Assembly (NCBI RefSeq): GCF_021310995.1
Contig: NZ_CP054152.1
Span: forward strand, 62,001 to 126,000
Source of the DNA: Agrobacterium vaccinii
GTDB taxonomy: Bacteria; Pseudomonadota; Alphaproteobacteria; Rhizobiales; Rhizobiaceae
DNA length: 64,000 nucleotides
Direction: 5' to 3'
Part shown: one piece after another, positions 24,181 to 32,440 of the stretch
How positions within the stretch are numbered: the stretch's first letter is position 1
Layout of the letters: each line of letters opens with the position of its first letter
Notes under the pieces: model-generated
What the model saw: the letters and a program-made list of their open reading frames with translations, nothing else
Databases searched by the model: none
Told to the model about the DNA's origin: nothing
Made by a program: the position numbers and the translations under genes

Positions 24181-25779
24181 TTACGCGGCGCCAGGCCGGT
24201 TGATGGTCAGGAAATGGCGTACAATGGGTTTTTCCGGACCGATATGGTAGGTGAGAACCGTGCCCTGCAGGTCGGCGTCGGCATTGGAAACACGCTTGTG
24301 CTGGCGAAGGTGTTCAGCCCAGGATTCCACCATGAACCACTCGACGATTTTTTCCGGATCAGCGGAATCTTCGGTGACACCCCATCCATAGGCCCCATCG
24401 CGGCGGCGTTCGTGAGAAAGGTGGTCGATGGCATGCAGGAAGGCTGTCCGATGCTGCTTTTCGACCTTGTACTCGATCAGGATGAGAACGGGACCCCGGT
24501 CATGGGCAACAGGCTCGGCGACAAGCGGTTCGGGCCAATGGTTGGACGGCACCATGTCTGCATCGCCTGCCGGAAGCTTGACGCGGTGCATGGCAAGCCC
24601 TGCAACGAGCAAGCCAGCTGCGCCGATAAGCAATGTCGTCTGAATGCCGACAGCTTCACCAACGGCGCCCCAGCCGAGGCTACCGGCCGTCATCGCACCG
24701 TTGAACACAGTCAGATAAACGGCAAGGCCGCGCCCACGCACCCAGTTTGGAAGAACAGCCTGGGCTGCTCCGTTGAGTGTTGTCAACGCTGTGATCCATG
24801 CGCCACCGAGGAAGAGAAGAGCGATGATGGCGACAATCTTCGGCGGAGCGAGCGACAGGATACCCATGACGACTGCGGTAATCAGCGCTGCGACGAGAAG
24901 CAGGCCGTCCGAGCTCAGACGGTTGCGCAACTTCGGCATGACCAGGGCACCGCCGATCGCGCCAGCGCCGACTGCACCCAGCAGGATGCCGTAGAAGCTG
25001 GCATCACCACCGAGCAGTTGTCGAGCAACGAGCGGAAGAAGCGCCCATACCGCACTGGCGAAAGCGAAAAAGATCGCTGCCCGCAGAAGGACGACATGCA
25101 GCGGCCTGCTCGAACGGGTATAACGAAGGCCCGCGCGGAATGCCCCGAAAAAATTCTCCTGCAAAGCGTCGTTGGCATTTTTTGCGCGCGGCCACCAGAC
25201 CAACGCTGCGATGACAAAAATGTAGCTCGCAACGTCGGCCCCGTAGGTGATCCCGGCTCCGAACGCCGCCAGAAGCAGGCCGCCAGCGGCAGGACCGATG
25301 GAACGGGCGATGTTGATGCCGAGTGAATTGAGGGCAACGGCGCTCTTGACGTCCTCACGCTTTACCAACTCCGGCACGATCGCCTGCCAGGTCGGCCCCA
25401 TCAGCGCAGCGCCAATGCCGCCGAGGAAGGTCAGACCGATCAGAGCGCTGACAGAGAGCATACCCGTCTGGGACAGAACCATCAGCGAGATACTCACGGA
25501 GGCCAGTAGGAGCTGTACCGCGATCAGGAACTTGCGGCGATCCAGAATGTCGGTGAGAACGCCTGCAGGGATCGCAAGCAGAAAGATCGGCAGGGTACCT
25601 GCCGCCTGGACCATAGCGACCGCCGCAGGCGATGCTGACAGATCGGTCATCAGCCAGGAGCTTGCGACATCACGCATGAAGCTGCCAGTGTTACCCAGAA
25701 CGGTCGCTATCCAGATGACCGCGAAGACTGGCTGTGCGAGAGGGGCAAAGGTGCCCCCGGATGTTTTCGTGGTGCTCAT
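24181..25779 (-). CDS. MFS exporter fused to an antibiotic-biosynthesis-monooxygenase-like domain
   Basis: A 532-residue protein. Residues 1 to about 410 are an MFS transporter of the enterobactin-exporter-like group: WIATVLGNTGSFMRDVASSW at the start, PAGVLTDILDRRKFLIAVQL as the loop 2-3 motif and about twelve helices. After a linker, the last ~95 residues (ILIEYKVEKQHRTAFLHAID, SHERRRDGAYGWGVTEDS, ESWAEHLRQHKRVSNADADL) have the ferredoxin-like dimeric-barrel pattern of antibiotic-biosynthesis monooxygenases. ATG 25779 overlaps the DoxX stop by four bases; the longer frame upstream is the shadow of doxX. A soluble sensor/monooxygenase domain attached to an exporter suggests efflux or handling of quinone-like or antibiotic-like compounds, but that is inference. 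Confidence 0.88.
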   Translation of the reverse strand: MSTTKTSGGTFAPLAQPVFAVIWIATVLGNTGSFMRDVASSWLMTDLSASPAAVAMVQAAGTLPIFLLAIPAGVLTDILDRRKFLIAVQLLLASVSISLMVLSQTGMLSVSALIGLTFLGGIGAALMGPTWQAIVPELVKREDVKSAVALNSLGINIARSIGPAAGGLLLAAFGAGITYGADVASYIFVIAALVWWPRAKNANDALQENFFGAFRAGLRYTRSSRPLHVVLLRAAIFFAFASAVWALLPLVARQLLGGDASFYGILLGAVGAGAIGGALVMPKLRNRLSSDGLLLVAALITAVVMGILSLAPPKIVAIIALLFLGGAWITALTTLNGAAQAVLPNWVRGRGLAVYLTVFNGAMTAGSLGWGAVGEAVGIQTTLLIGAAGLLVAGLAMHRVKLPAGDADMVPSNHWPEPLVAEPVAHDRGPVLILIEYKVEKQHRTAFLHAIDHLSHERRRDGAYGWGVTEDSADPEKIVEWFMVESWAEHLRQHKRVSNADADLQGTVLTYHIGPEKPIVRHFLTINRPGAA

Positions 25780-26219
25780 TTGCCCGCTCCCTTTGCAAGG
25801 TCGGCCGCAGCAACGTAGATGAATGCACCGGCGAGACCGATGTGTTCGAAGAAGGCGTTGGTTGCCATCATGCGGTCCATGCCGGGCACCATTTCCCAGA
25901 AACGAAGAGCGATGAGCGTTGCGAGAAGCGTAAAGCCAGCCAAAGCAAGGGCTCCTGCCCAACGCAGAAAGCCTGAGACCACCATGGCGGAAGCCGTCAA
26001 TTCAAAAGCGATAACGGCGACGGCAAAGAAAGCGGTGGGATGCAGACCAAAATGATCCATCTCGGCAAGCGCGCCATTGAAGTCAAAAATCTTGGTAAGC
26101 GGACCCTGGATGTAGGCCGCACAAAGCGCAAGCAACGAGACTGTTCGGACCCCGGGGGAGCCGATGATACGTCTCAAACCATTGCGGACTGGGTTTTGCG
26201 TATAGGATTGGTAGGTCAT
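25776..26219 (-). CDS. DoxX family membrane protein
   Basis: A 147-residue four-helix membrane protein of the DoxX group, which includes quinone-oxidoreductase-associated subunits. VSLLALCAAYIQGPLTKIFD is helix 1, FFAVAVIAFELTASAMVVSG helix 2 and ALALAGFTLLATLIALRFWE helix 3, with NAFFEHIGLAGAFIYVAAAD at the end. It is coupled by ATGA to the MFS-monooxygenase fusion downstream. The shared 30-bp element lies 74 nt upstream. Confidence 0.87.
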   Translation of the reverse strand: MTYQSYTQNPVRNGLRRIIGSPGVRTVSLLALCAAYIQGPLTKIFDFNGALAEMDHFGLHPTAFFAVAVIAFELTASAMVVSGFLRWAGALALAGFTLLATLIALRFWEMVPGMDRMMATNAFFEHIGLAGAFIYVAAADLAKGAGK

Positions 26220-26292
26220 ATCTGCTCCTGAATGCTCGCTGATCGGTCAGCCGCGTTGATGGAGCGATATTGGCTGGTTATCGCCCTGCCAA

Positions 26293-26322
26293 CAATTGCA
26301 GCAATTGTTTCGATTTAGTTGC
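26293..26322 (-). promoter_or_regulatory. Copy 2 of shared 30-bp operator (DoxX-MFS operon)
   Basis: CAATTGCA, CAATTG, TTTCGATT and TTGC blocks over exactly 30 nt, 74 nt upstream of the DoxX start. Closest match to copy 1 at 24099. Confidence 0.7.
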
Positions 26323-26377
26323 GAATATCGCAATAGTAAGAAAGTGCTCGGGCGATAGTGATCGCCCGAGCGAACGG

Positions 26378-28360
26378 TCAGACTGCCCAGCACGAGCACC
26401 CGAGTGCACCGAAGAAACCCTTGAGGTCGGCAATCGGCAGCTTTGAAGTCCATGCGCCAGCATGGTCATGACCATGCACGCCGCAATCACTGGCGCAACC
26501 GCATGTCGAGATTGCCGTACGACGTAGCGAGCGCGCGCCCGCCCCTTCCGGTTCGCCCCATGCGGCATAACCACCGAACTTGCGCACCGGAGACCAGTCT
26601 GGCATGGCCGGGGGTACATCGTTCTCATCGAGTGTCTTGAAGTCACCCGCGCCATAGACGATCTTGCCACCAACCATTGTCAGCTCAGACACCAGGAACG
26701 AGATCTCGTCCTCTGCGCATGAGAAGAAGTCCTTGTCTGGCACGACAAGGTCGGCAAACTGGCCTTTTTCGATGCGCCCCTTCTTGCCTTCTTCGTTGGA
26801 AAACCACGTGACCTTTTCCGTCCACATCCTGAGTGCCGTTTCGCGGTCGAGGCAATTGGCGCGCGGGTAGAGCTGCATGCCGCCGACCGTCTTGCCGGTG
26901 ACCATCCACGACAGCGAAACCCAGGGATTATAGGAAGCGACGCGGGTTGCATCTGTTCCGGCCGATACATTCACGCCTTTGTCGAGCATCTTTCGGATCG
27001 GCGGGGTCGCTTCAGCAACGCCATGACCGTACCGCTCGACGAAATATTCGCCCTGATAGGCCATGCGATGCTGCGTGGCGATGCCGCCGCCAAGTGCGGC
27101 GATACGGTCGATGGAGCGATCCGAAATGGTTTCGGCATGGTCAAAGAACCAGTTCAGGCCTTCGAGTGGTATGTCCTTGTTGACCTTTTCGAAAACGTCC
27201 AGTGCTCGCGTGATCGTTTCATCATAAGTTGCGTGCATGCGCCAGGGCCAGCGGTTTTCGGCTAGAACCCGCACAACCTCTTCGAGTTCGCCTTCCATCT
27301 CCGGGGCCATTTCCGGCCGCGGCTGGCGGAAGTCCTCGAAGTCGGCTGCGGAGAACACAAGCATTTCGCCGGCGCCGTTATGACGGAAGTAGTCGTTGCC
27401 CTGCTTGTATTTGACCGACGAGGTCCAGTTGAGAAAGTCTTCTTTCTCTTCCTTCGGCTTTTGCGTGAACAGATTGTAGGCAAGACGAACCGTCATCTGG
27501 TTTTCGTCGGAAAGCTTCTGGATGACCTCATAGTCGTCGGGATAGTTCTGGAAGCCGCCACCGGCGTCGATGACGCCGGTAATGCCCAGACGGTTCAGTT
27601 CACGCATGAAATGACGCGTCGAATTGACCTGATAGTCGAGCGGCAGCTTTGGGCCCTTGCCAAGGGTCGAGTAAAGGATACCGGCATTTGGCGTGGCAAG
27701 CAGCAGGCCGGTCGGGTTGCCATTGGCGTCGCGGGTGATTTCTCCGCCGGGCGGGTTCGGCGTGTCTCGGGTGTAACCGACGGCGCGCAGTGCTGCACCG
27801 TTCAGAAGCGCCCGGTCATAAAGATGCAGCAGGAAGACGGGTGTATCGGGCGCGACAGCGTTGATTTCTTCGATTGTCGGCAGGCGTTTTTCTGCAAACT
27901 GGTGCTCGGTGAAACCGCCGACGACACGCACCCATTGCGGGGCCGGCGTCATCGCCACCTGCCGCTTGAGCATATCCATAGCATCGGCCAGCGACCGAAC
28001 GCCATCCCAGCGAAGCTCCATGTTGAAGTTCAAGCCCCCACGAACGACGTGGGTATGGTTGTCGATCAGGCCAGGTAGGACGCGCTTGCCCTTGAGATCA
28101 ACGATCTTCGTGTCGGGACCGGCCAGAGCCATGATCTCGGTGTCTGAGCCGACCTCCAGAAACAGTCCGTCCTTGATCGCGACCGCGGTCGCGTTCGGAT
28201 TGCTGCGGTCAAGCGTCGTAAAGCGCCCATCGTGGAGGATCAGGTGTGGATGCATCGTGTCTACTCCGGTCTGGTTGGGGTCGGCAGCATTGGCCGGTGA
28301 GAAGAGGTTCGAAAACGCCAGGCTCGATGCCCCTCCAAGAAAGGTTCGACGCGTGGTCAT
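26378..28360 (-). CDS. Tat-exported YtcJ-like amidohydrolase with Cys/His-rich C-terminal tail
   Basis: A 660-residue metal-dependent hydrolase of the amidohydrolase-3 (YtcJ) family. MTTRRTFLGGASSLAFSNLF is a Tat signal ending near ANAADP. The metal-binding start is GKRVLPGLIDNHTHVVRGGL, and later FDHAETISDRSIDRI and SAGTDATRVASYNPWVSLSW give the distal His and the Asp. The last ~60 residues are unusual: STCGCASDCGVHGHDHAGAW and a terminal GALGCSCWAV make a Cys/His-rich tail beyond the usual family C-terminus. Its start overlaps the XapX stop (TGATG). Third gene of the isochorismatase-XapX-amidohydrolase unit. Confidence 0.88.
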   Translation of the reverse strand: MTTRRTFLGGASSLAFSNLFSPANAADPNQTGVDTMHPHLILHDGRFTTLDRSNPNATAVAIKDGLFLEVGSDTEIMALAGPDTKIVDLKGKRVLPGLIDNHTHVVRGGLNFNMELRWDGVRSLADAMDMLKRQVAMTPAPQWVRVVGGFTEHQFAEKRLPTIEEINAVAPDTPVFLLHLYDRALLNGAALRAVGYTRDTPNPPGGEITRDANGNPTGLLLATPNAGILYSTLGKGPKLPLDYQVNSTRHFMRELNRLGITGVIDAGGGFQNYPDDYEVIQKLSDENQMTVRLAYNLFTQKPKEEKEDFLNWTSSVKYKQGNDYFRHNGAGEMLVFSAADFEDFRQPRPEMAPEMEGELEEVVRVLAENRWPWRMHATYDETITRALDVFEKVNKDIPLEGLNWFFDHAETISDRSIDRIAALGGGIATQHRMAYQGEYFVERYGHGVAEATPPIRKMLDKGVNVSAGTDATRVASYNPWVSLSWMVTGKTVGGMQLYPRANCLDRETALRMWTEKVTWFSNEEGKKGRIEKGQFADLVVPDKDFFSCAEDEISFLVSELTMVGGKIVYGAGDFKTLDENDVPPAMPDWSPVRKFGGYAAWGEPEGAGARSLRRTAISTCGCASDCGVHGHDHAGAWTSKLPIADLKGFFGALGCSCWAV

Positions 28361-28647
28361 CAGCTCCGCTCCTCTCCATTAGTTAGCGCACGGTGGGCAA
28401 TCTCCGCGGAGTTCCCACCCTTCGGCATATGACCGAACATGTGCGGCTTCACCTGGTGAAGCCAGGAAACAGCTGCCGGTTCCTTGCTCCAGAGCGATTT
28501 GGCAAGCGGGATGATCTGTTCACCGACGAGAATGCCGAGCAGGCCGACAAGCGCGATGACCGGCGGAGCCGGGGAGCGCACATTGAGCAGGCTGTACACG
28601 ATGCCAACCAGCAGACCCGCGCCAAGAGACAGAAGATAGATTTTCAT
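28360..28647 (-). CDS. XapX domain membrane protein
   Basis: A 95-residue protein with a XapX domain, two short hydrophobic helices: MKIYLLSLGAGLLVGIVYSL followed by LNVRSPAPPVIALVGLLGIL. The tail HMFGHMPKGGNSAEI is cytoplasmic or periplasmic and unassigned. ATG 28647 is chosen for its GGAGATACCC context over the in-frame GTG at 28659. Function is unknown; such proteins often sit beside isochorismatase-like hydrolases and amidohydrolases, as here. Confidence 0.82.
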   Translation of the reverse strand: MKIYLLSLGAGLLVGIVYSLLNVRSPAPPVIALVGLLGILVGEQIIPLAKSLWSKEPAAVSWLHQVKPHMFGHMPKGGNSAEIAHRALTNGEERS

Positions 28648-28710
28648 GGGTATCTCCACGGTAACTGAAAGACCGCTCCGATGGATTTCGGAGCGGTCTG
28701 ATAGGTGTTC

Positions 28711-29400
28711 TTACTTGGCGGGGTTCGGGCCGATGCGCTTGCCGTGCTTGACGCGCTCTTCGGCGCCGTGAACCATGGTGTAAGCGTAATCGATGCCCAT
28801 GCCGTAGGCGCCGGAATGTTCCTTCACCAGCGTGGTGACAGCATCGTAGGTTTCCTTGCGGGCCCAGTCGCGCTGCCATTCCAGCAGCACCTGCTGCCAG
28901 GTCACGGGAATGATACCGGCCTGAATCATGCGGTCCATCGCATGGTTGTGGGCTTCGAGCGAGGTGCCGCCGGAAGCGTCTGCCACCATGTAGATTTCGT
29001 AGTCCGGAACATCATGGAGCGCAGAAAGCGCGAAGGTCGTGTTGCAGACTTCGGTCCACAGGCCGGAGACAACAATCTTCTTGCGGCCGTTGGCAGCGTT
29101 CTTCGCCAACGCGTCGCGAACGTTCTGGTCGTCCCAGGAATTCATCGAGGTGCGTTCGAGGATATCGTTCTCCGGATAGACGGCAAGCAGTTCTGGGAAC
29201 GTGTTGCCGGAAAAGCTTTCGGTCTCAACCGTGGTGATCGTGGTCGGAATGTTGAAGACCTTCGCTGCCTTGGCGAGACCGACGACATTGTTTTTCAACG
29301 TCTGGCGATCAATCGACTGCACGCCGAAGGCCATCTGTGGCTGCTGGTCGATGAAGATGAGCTGGCTGTTCTGCGGTGTCAGGACTTCGAACTTGGACAT
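28711..29400 (-). CDS. Isochorismatase-family (YcaC-like) cysteine hydrolase
   Basis: A 229-residue cytoplasmic cysteine hydrolase. The triad positions are visible: Asp in QLIFIDQQPQMAF, Lys in the NAANGRKKIVVSG region and the nucleophile Cys in GLWTEVCNTTFALSA. It follows the YcaC pattern (TTVETESFSGNTFPEL, LERTSMNSWDDQNVRDAL), whose physiological substrate is not established. It heads the three-gene unit with XapX and the amidohydrolase, is divergent from an AraC gene, and has the shared 30-bp element 123 nt upstream. Confidence 0.9.
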   Translation of the reverse strand: MSKFEVLTPQNSQLIFIDQQPQMAFGVQSIDRQTLKNNVVGLAKAAKVFNIPTTITTVETESFSGNTFPELLAVYPENDILERTSMNSWDDQNVRDALAKNAANGRKKIVVSGLWTEVCNTTFALSALHDVPDYEIYMVADASGGTSLEAHNHAMDRMIQAGIIPVTWQQVLLEWQRDWARKETYDAVTTLVKEHSGAYGMGIDYAYTMVHGAEERVKHGKRIGPNPAK

Positions 29401-29522
29401 TGTATTTTCTCTTTGGTTTGATGGTGGGCAGTTTTGGTGCCGTTTTCACTTGATGTCTGAACGCCTTCAGATGTTTCCGTTGCGTCTCTGGAATTACATC
29501 TACCGGAAGTTTTTGCTCTGGA

Positions 29523-29552
29523 TAATTGCAATAATAATTTCGATTGAATTAT
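29523..29552 (-). promoter_or_regulatory. Copy 3 of shared 30-bp operator (isochorismatase operon)
   Basis: TAATTGCA, ATAAT, TTTCGATT and a degenerate TTAT end over 30 nt. It is the most divergent of the five copies at its right end. It lies in the 420-nt divergent region 29401-29820 between the isochorismatase and AraC genes; a second AATTATGCAAC half-like stretch follows at 29554-29564. The rest of this region shows no gene. Confidence 0.55.
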
Positions 29553-29820
29553 CAATTATGCAACAAAGAGCTAAGTTGATGTCTTCGTTGCCGTTCGTCA
29601 TCTTGGGCCTGATGATGGTTTCATTCACCGTCGCTATAAAACAGACCCAAAATGCGATCTTGCTCAAACGGCTCCGATTTTGGATTTTCCTGAACGCCAC
29701 GGCCCGCGCCAGCGACACAATGGCTTTGCAAGGATCTTCTGCGAGGCTATTACTCCGCCGATACCCACCACGTTGCGGAACTGACTTCTGCAAGACGACG
29801 CCAGCTGAGGTCACATCGCG

Positions 29821-30732
29821 ATGTCCACAAACAACCAATATATGGACTATCTTAGAGTCCAGAAGGCGAATTCGGTAACGGCATCTGTCCTGAGCAAGAG
29901 CCTTATCACGGCAACGAGGTTGACACGCGAAACGCCCAATCACGGCTATGTCGAGCAGCATGTCACCGAAGATGCGTTCATGCTGGGCGTCCAGCTCAAC
30001 GAGTATCAGGGTGATCTTTGGGTAGACGGAAAACGCGTGGAATTTGAAGGTTTCCACAAAGGCAATTTTTCAGTCTATGACTATAATCGCCAATGGCAAG
30101 CAAACATGCGATCGGCTTTTGACTGCGTCAACTTTCACATTCCGCGCGCGGCGCTAACAGCGCTGGAGGAAGACCTTGGTACAAAACGCATTGAAACGCT
30201 GAACGTCTTGCCAGGTGCGGATATCAACGATCCTACGATCCACGGTCTTGTCGAGGCGCTAATGCCTGCCTTCCACAATCCAGCGCTAGCAAGCCGCCTG
30301 TTCATGGATCATGTTGGGCTCGCGCTTGCGACGCACTTGGCCACTGTCTATGGCGAAGCGCGAAGCGCACCTGCGATCCATCCAGGAGCACTCGCGACCT
30401 GGCAACTCAAACGCGCCACCGCCATGATGGATGCGGGACTTGATGGGGACCTCCCGATCACGGACATCGCGTATGCTTGCGGACTTTCGACGTCTTATTT
30501 TACGCGGGCATTCAAGGCAACGACTGGAATGCCTCCATACCAGTGGATGATGCGTCGACGCGTTGATAAAGCCATGGACCTTTTGAAACGCGGTCGGCTA
30601 CCACTGAGCCACGTGGCCGATATCTGCGGCTTTGTTGACCAAAGCCATATGACCCGCGTCTTCAAAAAAATGACCGGTATACCACCTGGCACGTGGCGAC
30701 GGACCGAGACTGATCCCAACCAGGACCATTAG
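29821..30732 (+). CDS. AraC family transcriptional regulator
   Basis: A 303-residue AraC/XylS regulator. The first ~190 residues form the ligand/dimerisation part (AraC_binding_2-like), with FMLGVQLNEYQGDLWVDGKR. The C-terminal domain has two HTHs: ITDIAYACGLSTSYFTRAFK followed by ATTGMPPYQWMM, and LSHVADICGFVDQSHMTRVF followed by KKMTGIPPGTWR. It is divergent from the isochorismatase operon and converges on a second AraC gene, overlapping it by 4 nt at their stops. Confidence 0.9.
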   Translation: MSTNNQYMDYLRVQKANSVTASVLSKSLITATRLTRETPNHGYVEQHVTEDAFMLGVQLNEYQGDLWVDGKRVEFEGFHKGNFSVYDYNRQWQANMRSAFDCVNFHIPRAALTALEEDLGTKRIETLNVLPGADINDPTIHGLVEALMPAFHNPALASRLFMDHVGLALATHLATVYGEARSAPAIHPGALATWQLKRATAMMDAGLDGDLPITDIAYACGLSTSYFTRAFKATTGMPPYQWMMRRRVDKAMDLLKRGRLPLSHVADICGFVDQSHMTRVFKKMTGIPPGTWRRTETDPNQDH

Positions 30733-31562
30733 GCGCGTGAGTGACTGCGCTGGCGCCAACTGGCAGGCGGTTCGCCGACAATGTCGGAGAACACCCGCGT
30801 CATGTGGCTCTGGTCGGCAAATCCGCACGCCGCCGCAATGTCGGTCAGCGTTAACTTTTCAGCAAGCAGATCTTTCACCCTGGAGACACGATATTCCCTG
30901 AGCCACTTGTGGGGCGTCGTACCGAACGTTTTCTTGAAGATTTTGTTGAAGTAGCTGACAGACACGTCACATTCGGCCGCGAGATCGACAAGCGACAGCC
31001 GAGCGTCGAGATGCGCAGCGAGGAATTCCAACGATCTGCGTTGCTGCCAAGGCGCGAGTGTCCCCTTGTCCCGCGGCGGGAAATAAAGCCCACCATAGGT
31101 CTGCATCAGATGGACCAGCAATGCAGAGGTGATGCTTTCCAGGAAAAGTGGACTTGCCTGCTCGCTTTGATCGCTGAAGAATGGCAATAGCGCCCTCGAG
31201 AGCCCAAGGATGACCGGGTCAGCGGAGCCAATTGTGCTTTCGAGCCTTTTAAATTCTGGACGGCCTGCCTCCGATGCAATGTTCTGGATGAAGGCAAATG
31301 GGACCTTGAACTCCAGGACCTCGAAGGGGGCAAGATGATGATATTGCCAATCTTCTCGCAGATCGGTGATGTCTGTGAGACCTTTCGGTTCGCGGCCTTC
31401 GAACGCAAGCTCACCGGACTTCAGAAGCCTGTAATGTCCTGAATCCGTCAGGTGACTGACGATTCTCACGCCGTCTTCGGGATCATAAGCCACTGCGACG
31501 GGGAAAGACGCATCCGTACGTCGTCGGCAGGTTATCGTCATGTCTGCGACACGAAGCTGCAT
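30729..31562 (-). CDS. AraC family transcriptional regulator
   Basis: A 277-residue AraC/XylS regulator. The C-terminal double HTH is LVDLAAECDVSVSYFNKIFK and LTDIAAACGFADQSHMTRVF. The N-terminal half has YHHLAPFEVLEFKVPFAFIQ, similar to the neighbouring AraC proteins. ATG 31562 with GGAGG upstream is preferred to TTG 31616. It lies directly downstream of a truncated AraC relative on the same strand, so the pair probably arose by duplication. Confidence 0.88.
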   Translation of the reverse strand: MQLRVADMTITCRRRTDASFPVAVAYDPEDGVRIVSHLTDSGHYRLLKSGELAFEGREPKGLTDITDLREDWQYHHLAPFEVLEFKVPFAFIQNIASEAGRPEFKRLESTIGSADPVILGLSRALLPFFSDQSEQASPLFLESITSALLVHLMQTYGGLYFPPRDKGTLAPWQQRRSLEFLAAHLDARLSLVDLAAECDVSVSYFNKIFKKTFGTTPHKWLREYRVSRVKDLLAEKLTLTDIAAACGFADQSHMTRVFSDIVGEPPASWRQRSHSRA

Positions 31563-31652
31563 TCGATGGCCTCCGATTCTAATTCCGGTCTGGTTGGTTT
31601 GGGTTTCACAGATCAAACGAGTCGTTGCTCGAACAGTCCGAGTTCATGGGGG

Positions 31653-32249
31653 TCAATGCACAGAAGGCGATTCTTCGCCACTTCCGTCGAAGAAAGGCGA
31701 CAAACTGTAGTGATGGATCAGGTGCGCACAGATCGCCATCGAGATATGCTGTAAGAGGACATGGTCTGATTTTCCCTTCCGGTCGAACAGCGGCTGGATT
31801 GCGCTTCCCAGACTGGCAATAACCGGGTCCGACGTGCCGCGGACGCGCTTGAGCTCGACATTGGCTCCGGGGACAGAAAGAGCCGCGATCTCATCGACCA
31901 GAACATGTGGAATGACAAACGCGACGACATTCAGGGACGCTTTGAGACTTATCTGCACGCCATTGAGAATATCAATAAGGCAGATGGATCCCGTATAATA
32001 TTGCCTCGTGACGGACTGACTTCCATCAGCCTCCACATCGCAGTGCGTTGTGTCGCGCAAATATAGCATGAGGAAATAGCTGTCGTGCGCAGGGACAACG
32101 ACGGTCGCCTCCTCGCCCATTTTCAATTCACGGCTGATCCGTGTCGCACTGAATATGGCTGACGCCAGTGGTGCGGAGTGCAATGAAATAGCATCCGGAT
32201 CGCCGAATAGACCTCCGACGCAGTTGCCGGAATTTCCAGTCGCCCCCAT
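31653..32249 (-). CDS. AraC-type N-terminal domain protein lacking the HTH domain
   Basis: A 198-residue protein equivalent to the first two thirds of the neighbouring AraC regulators. SAIFSATRISRELKMGEEAT, HDSYFLMLYLRDTTHCDVEA and SMAICAHLIHHYSLSPFFDG align with the ligand-binding/dimerisation half. It ends in TGA where the DNA-binding domain should begin. The start is well supported (GGAGG six bases upstream). No HTH sequence follows in any frame before the next AraC gene. It may be a decayed regulator or a working anti-regulator that dimerises with its intact paralogues. Confidence 0.6.
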   Translation of the reverse strand: MGATGNSGNCVGGLFGDPDAISLHSAPLASAIFSATRISRELKMGEEATVVVPAHDSYFLMLYLRDTTHCDVEADGSQSVTRQYYTGSICLIDILNGVQISLKASLNVVAFVIPHVLVDEIAALSVPGANVELKRVRGTSDPVIASLGSAIQPLFDRKGKSDHVLLQHISMAICAHLIHHYSLSPFFDGSGEESPSVH

Positions 32250-32440
32250 CCGCCTGCCTCCACGTCATTGATGTGCCGTCTTGTCTCCTCGCCATTACTG
32301 GCGACCCGACGGATATCATCCCGATCATTGTGGATATTGTTAATTCTTGCTGTCGTCGTGACGGCTACCTTGCATAGGCAGCCGTCACATAGGTTGAAGA
32401 TTACTTGTCGTTGGGCGGCGTAAAACGAGATGCCGGAGAT

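Noticed and set aside
24214..25326. 370-codon plus-strand open frame opposite the MFS transporter gene
   Set aside because: Composition is that of the complement of a hydrophobic membrane protein; no start context or family.
27380..28078. 232-codon plus-strand open frame opposite the amidohydrolase
   Set aside because: Antisense shadow of a gene with clear metal-binding motifs.
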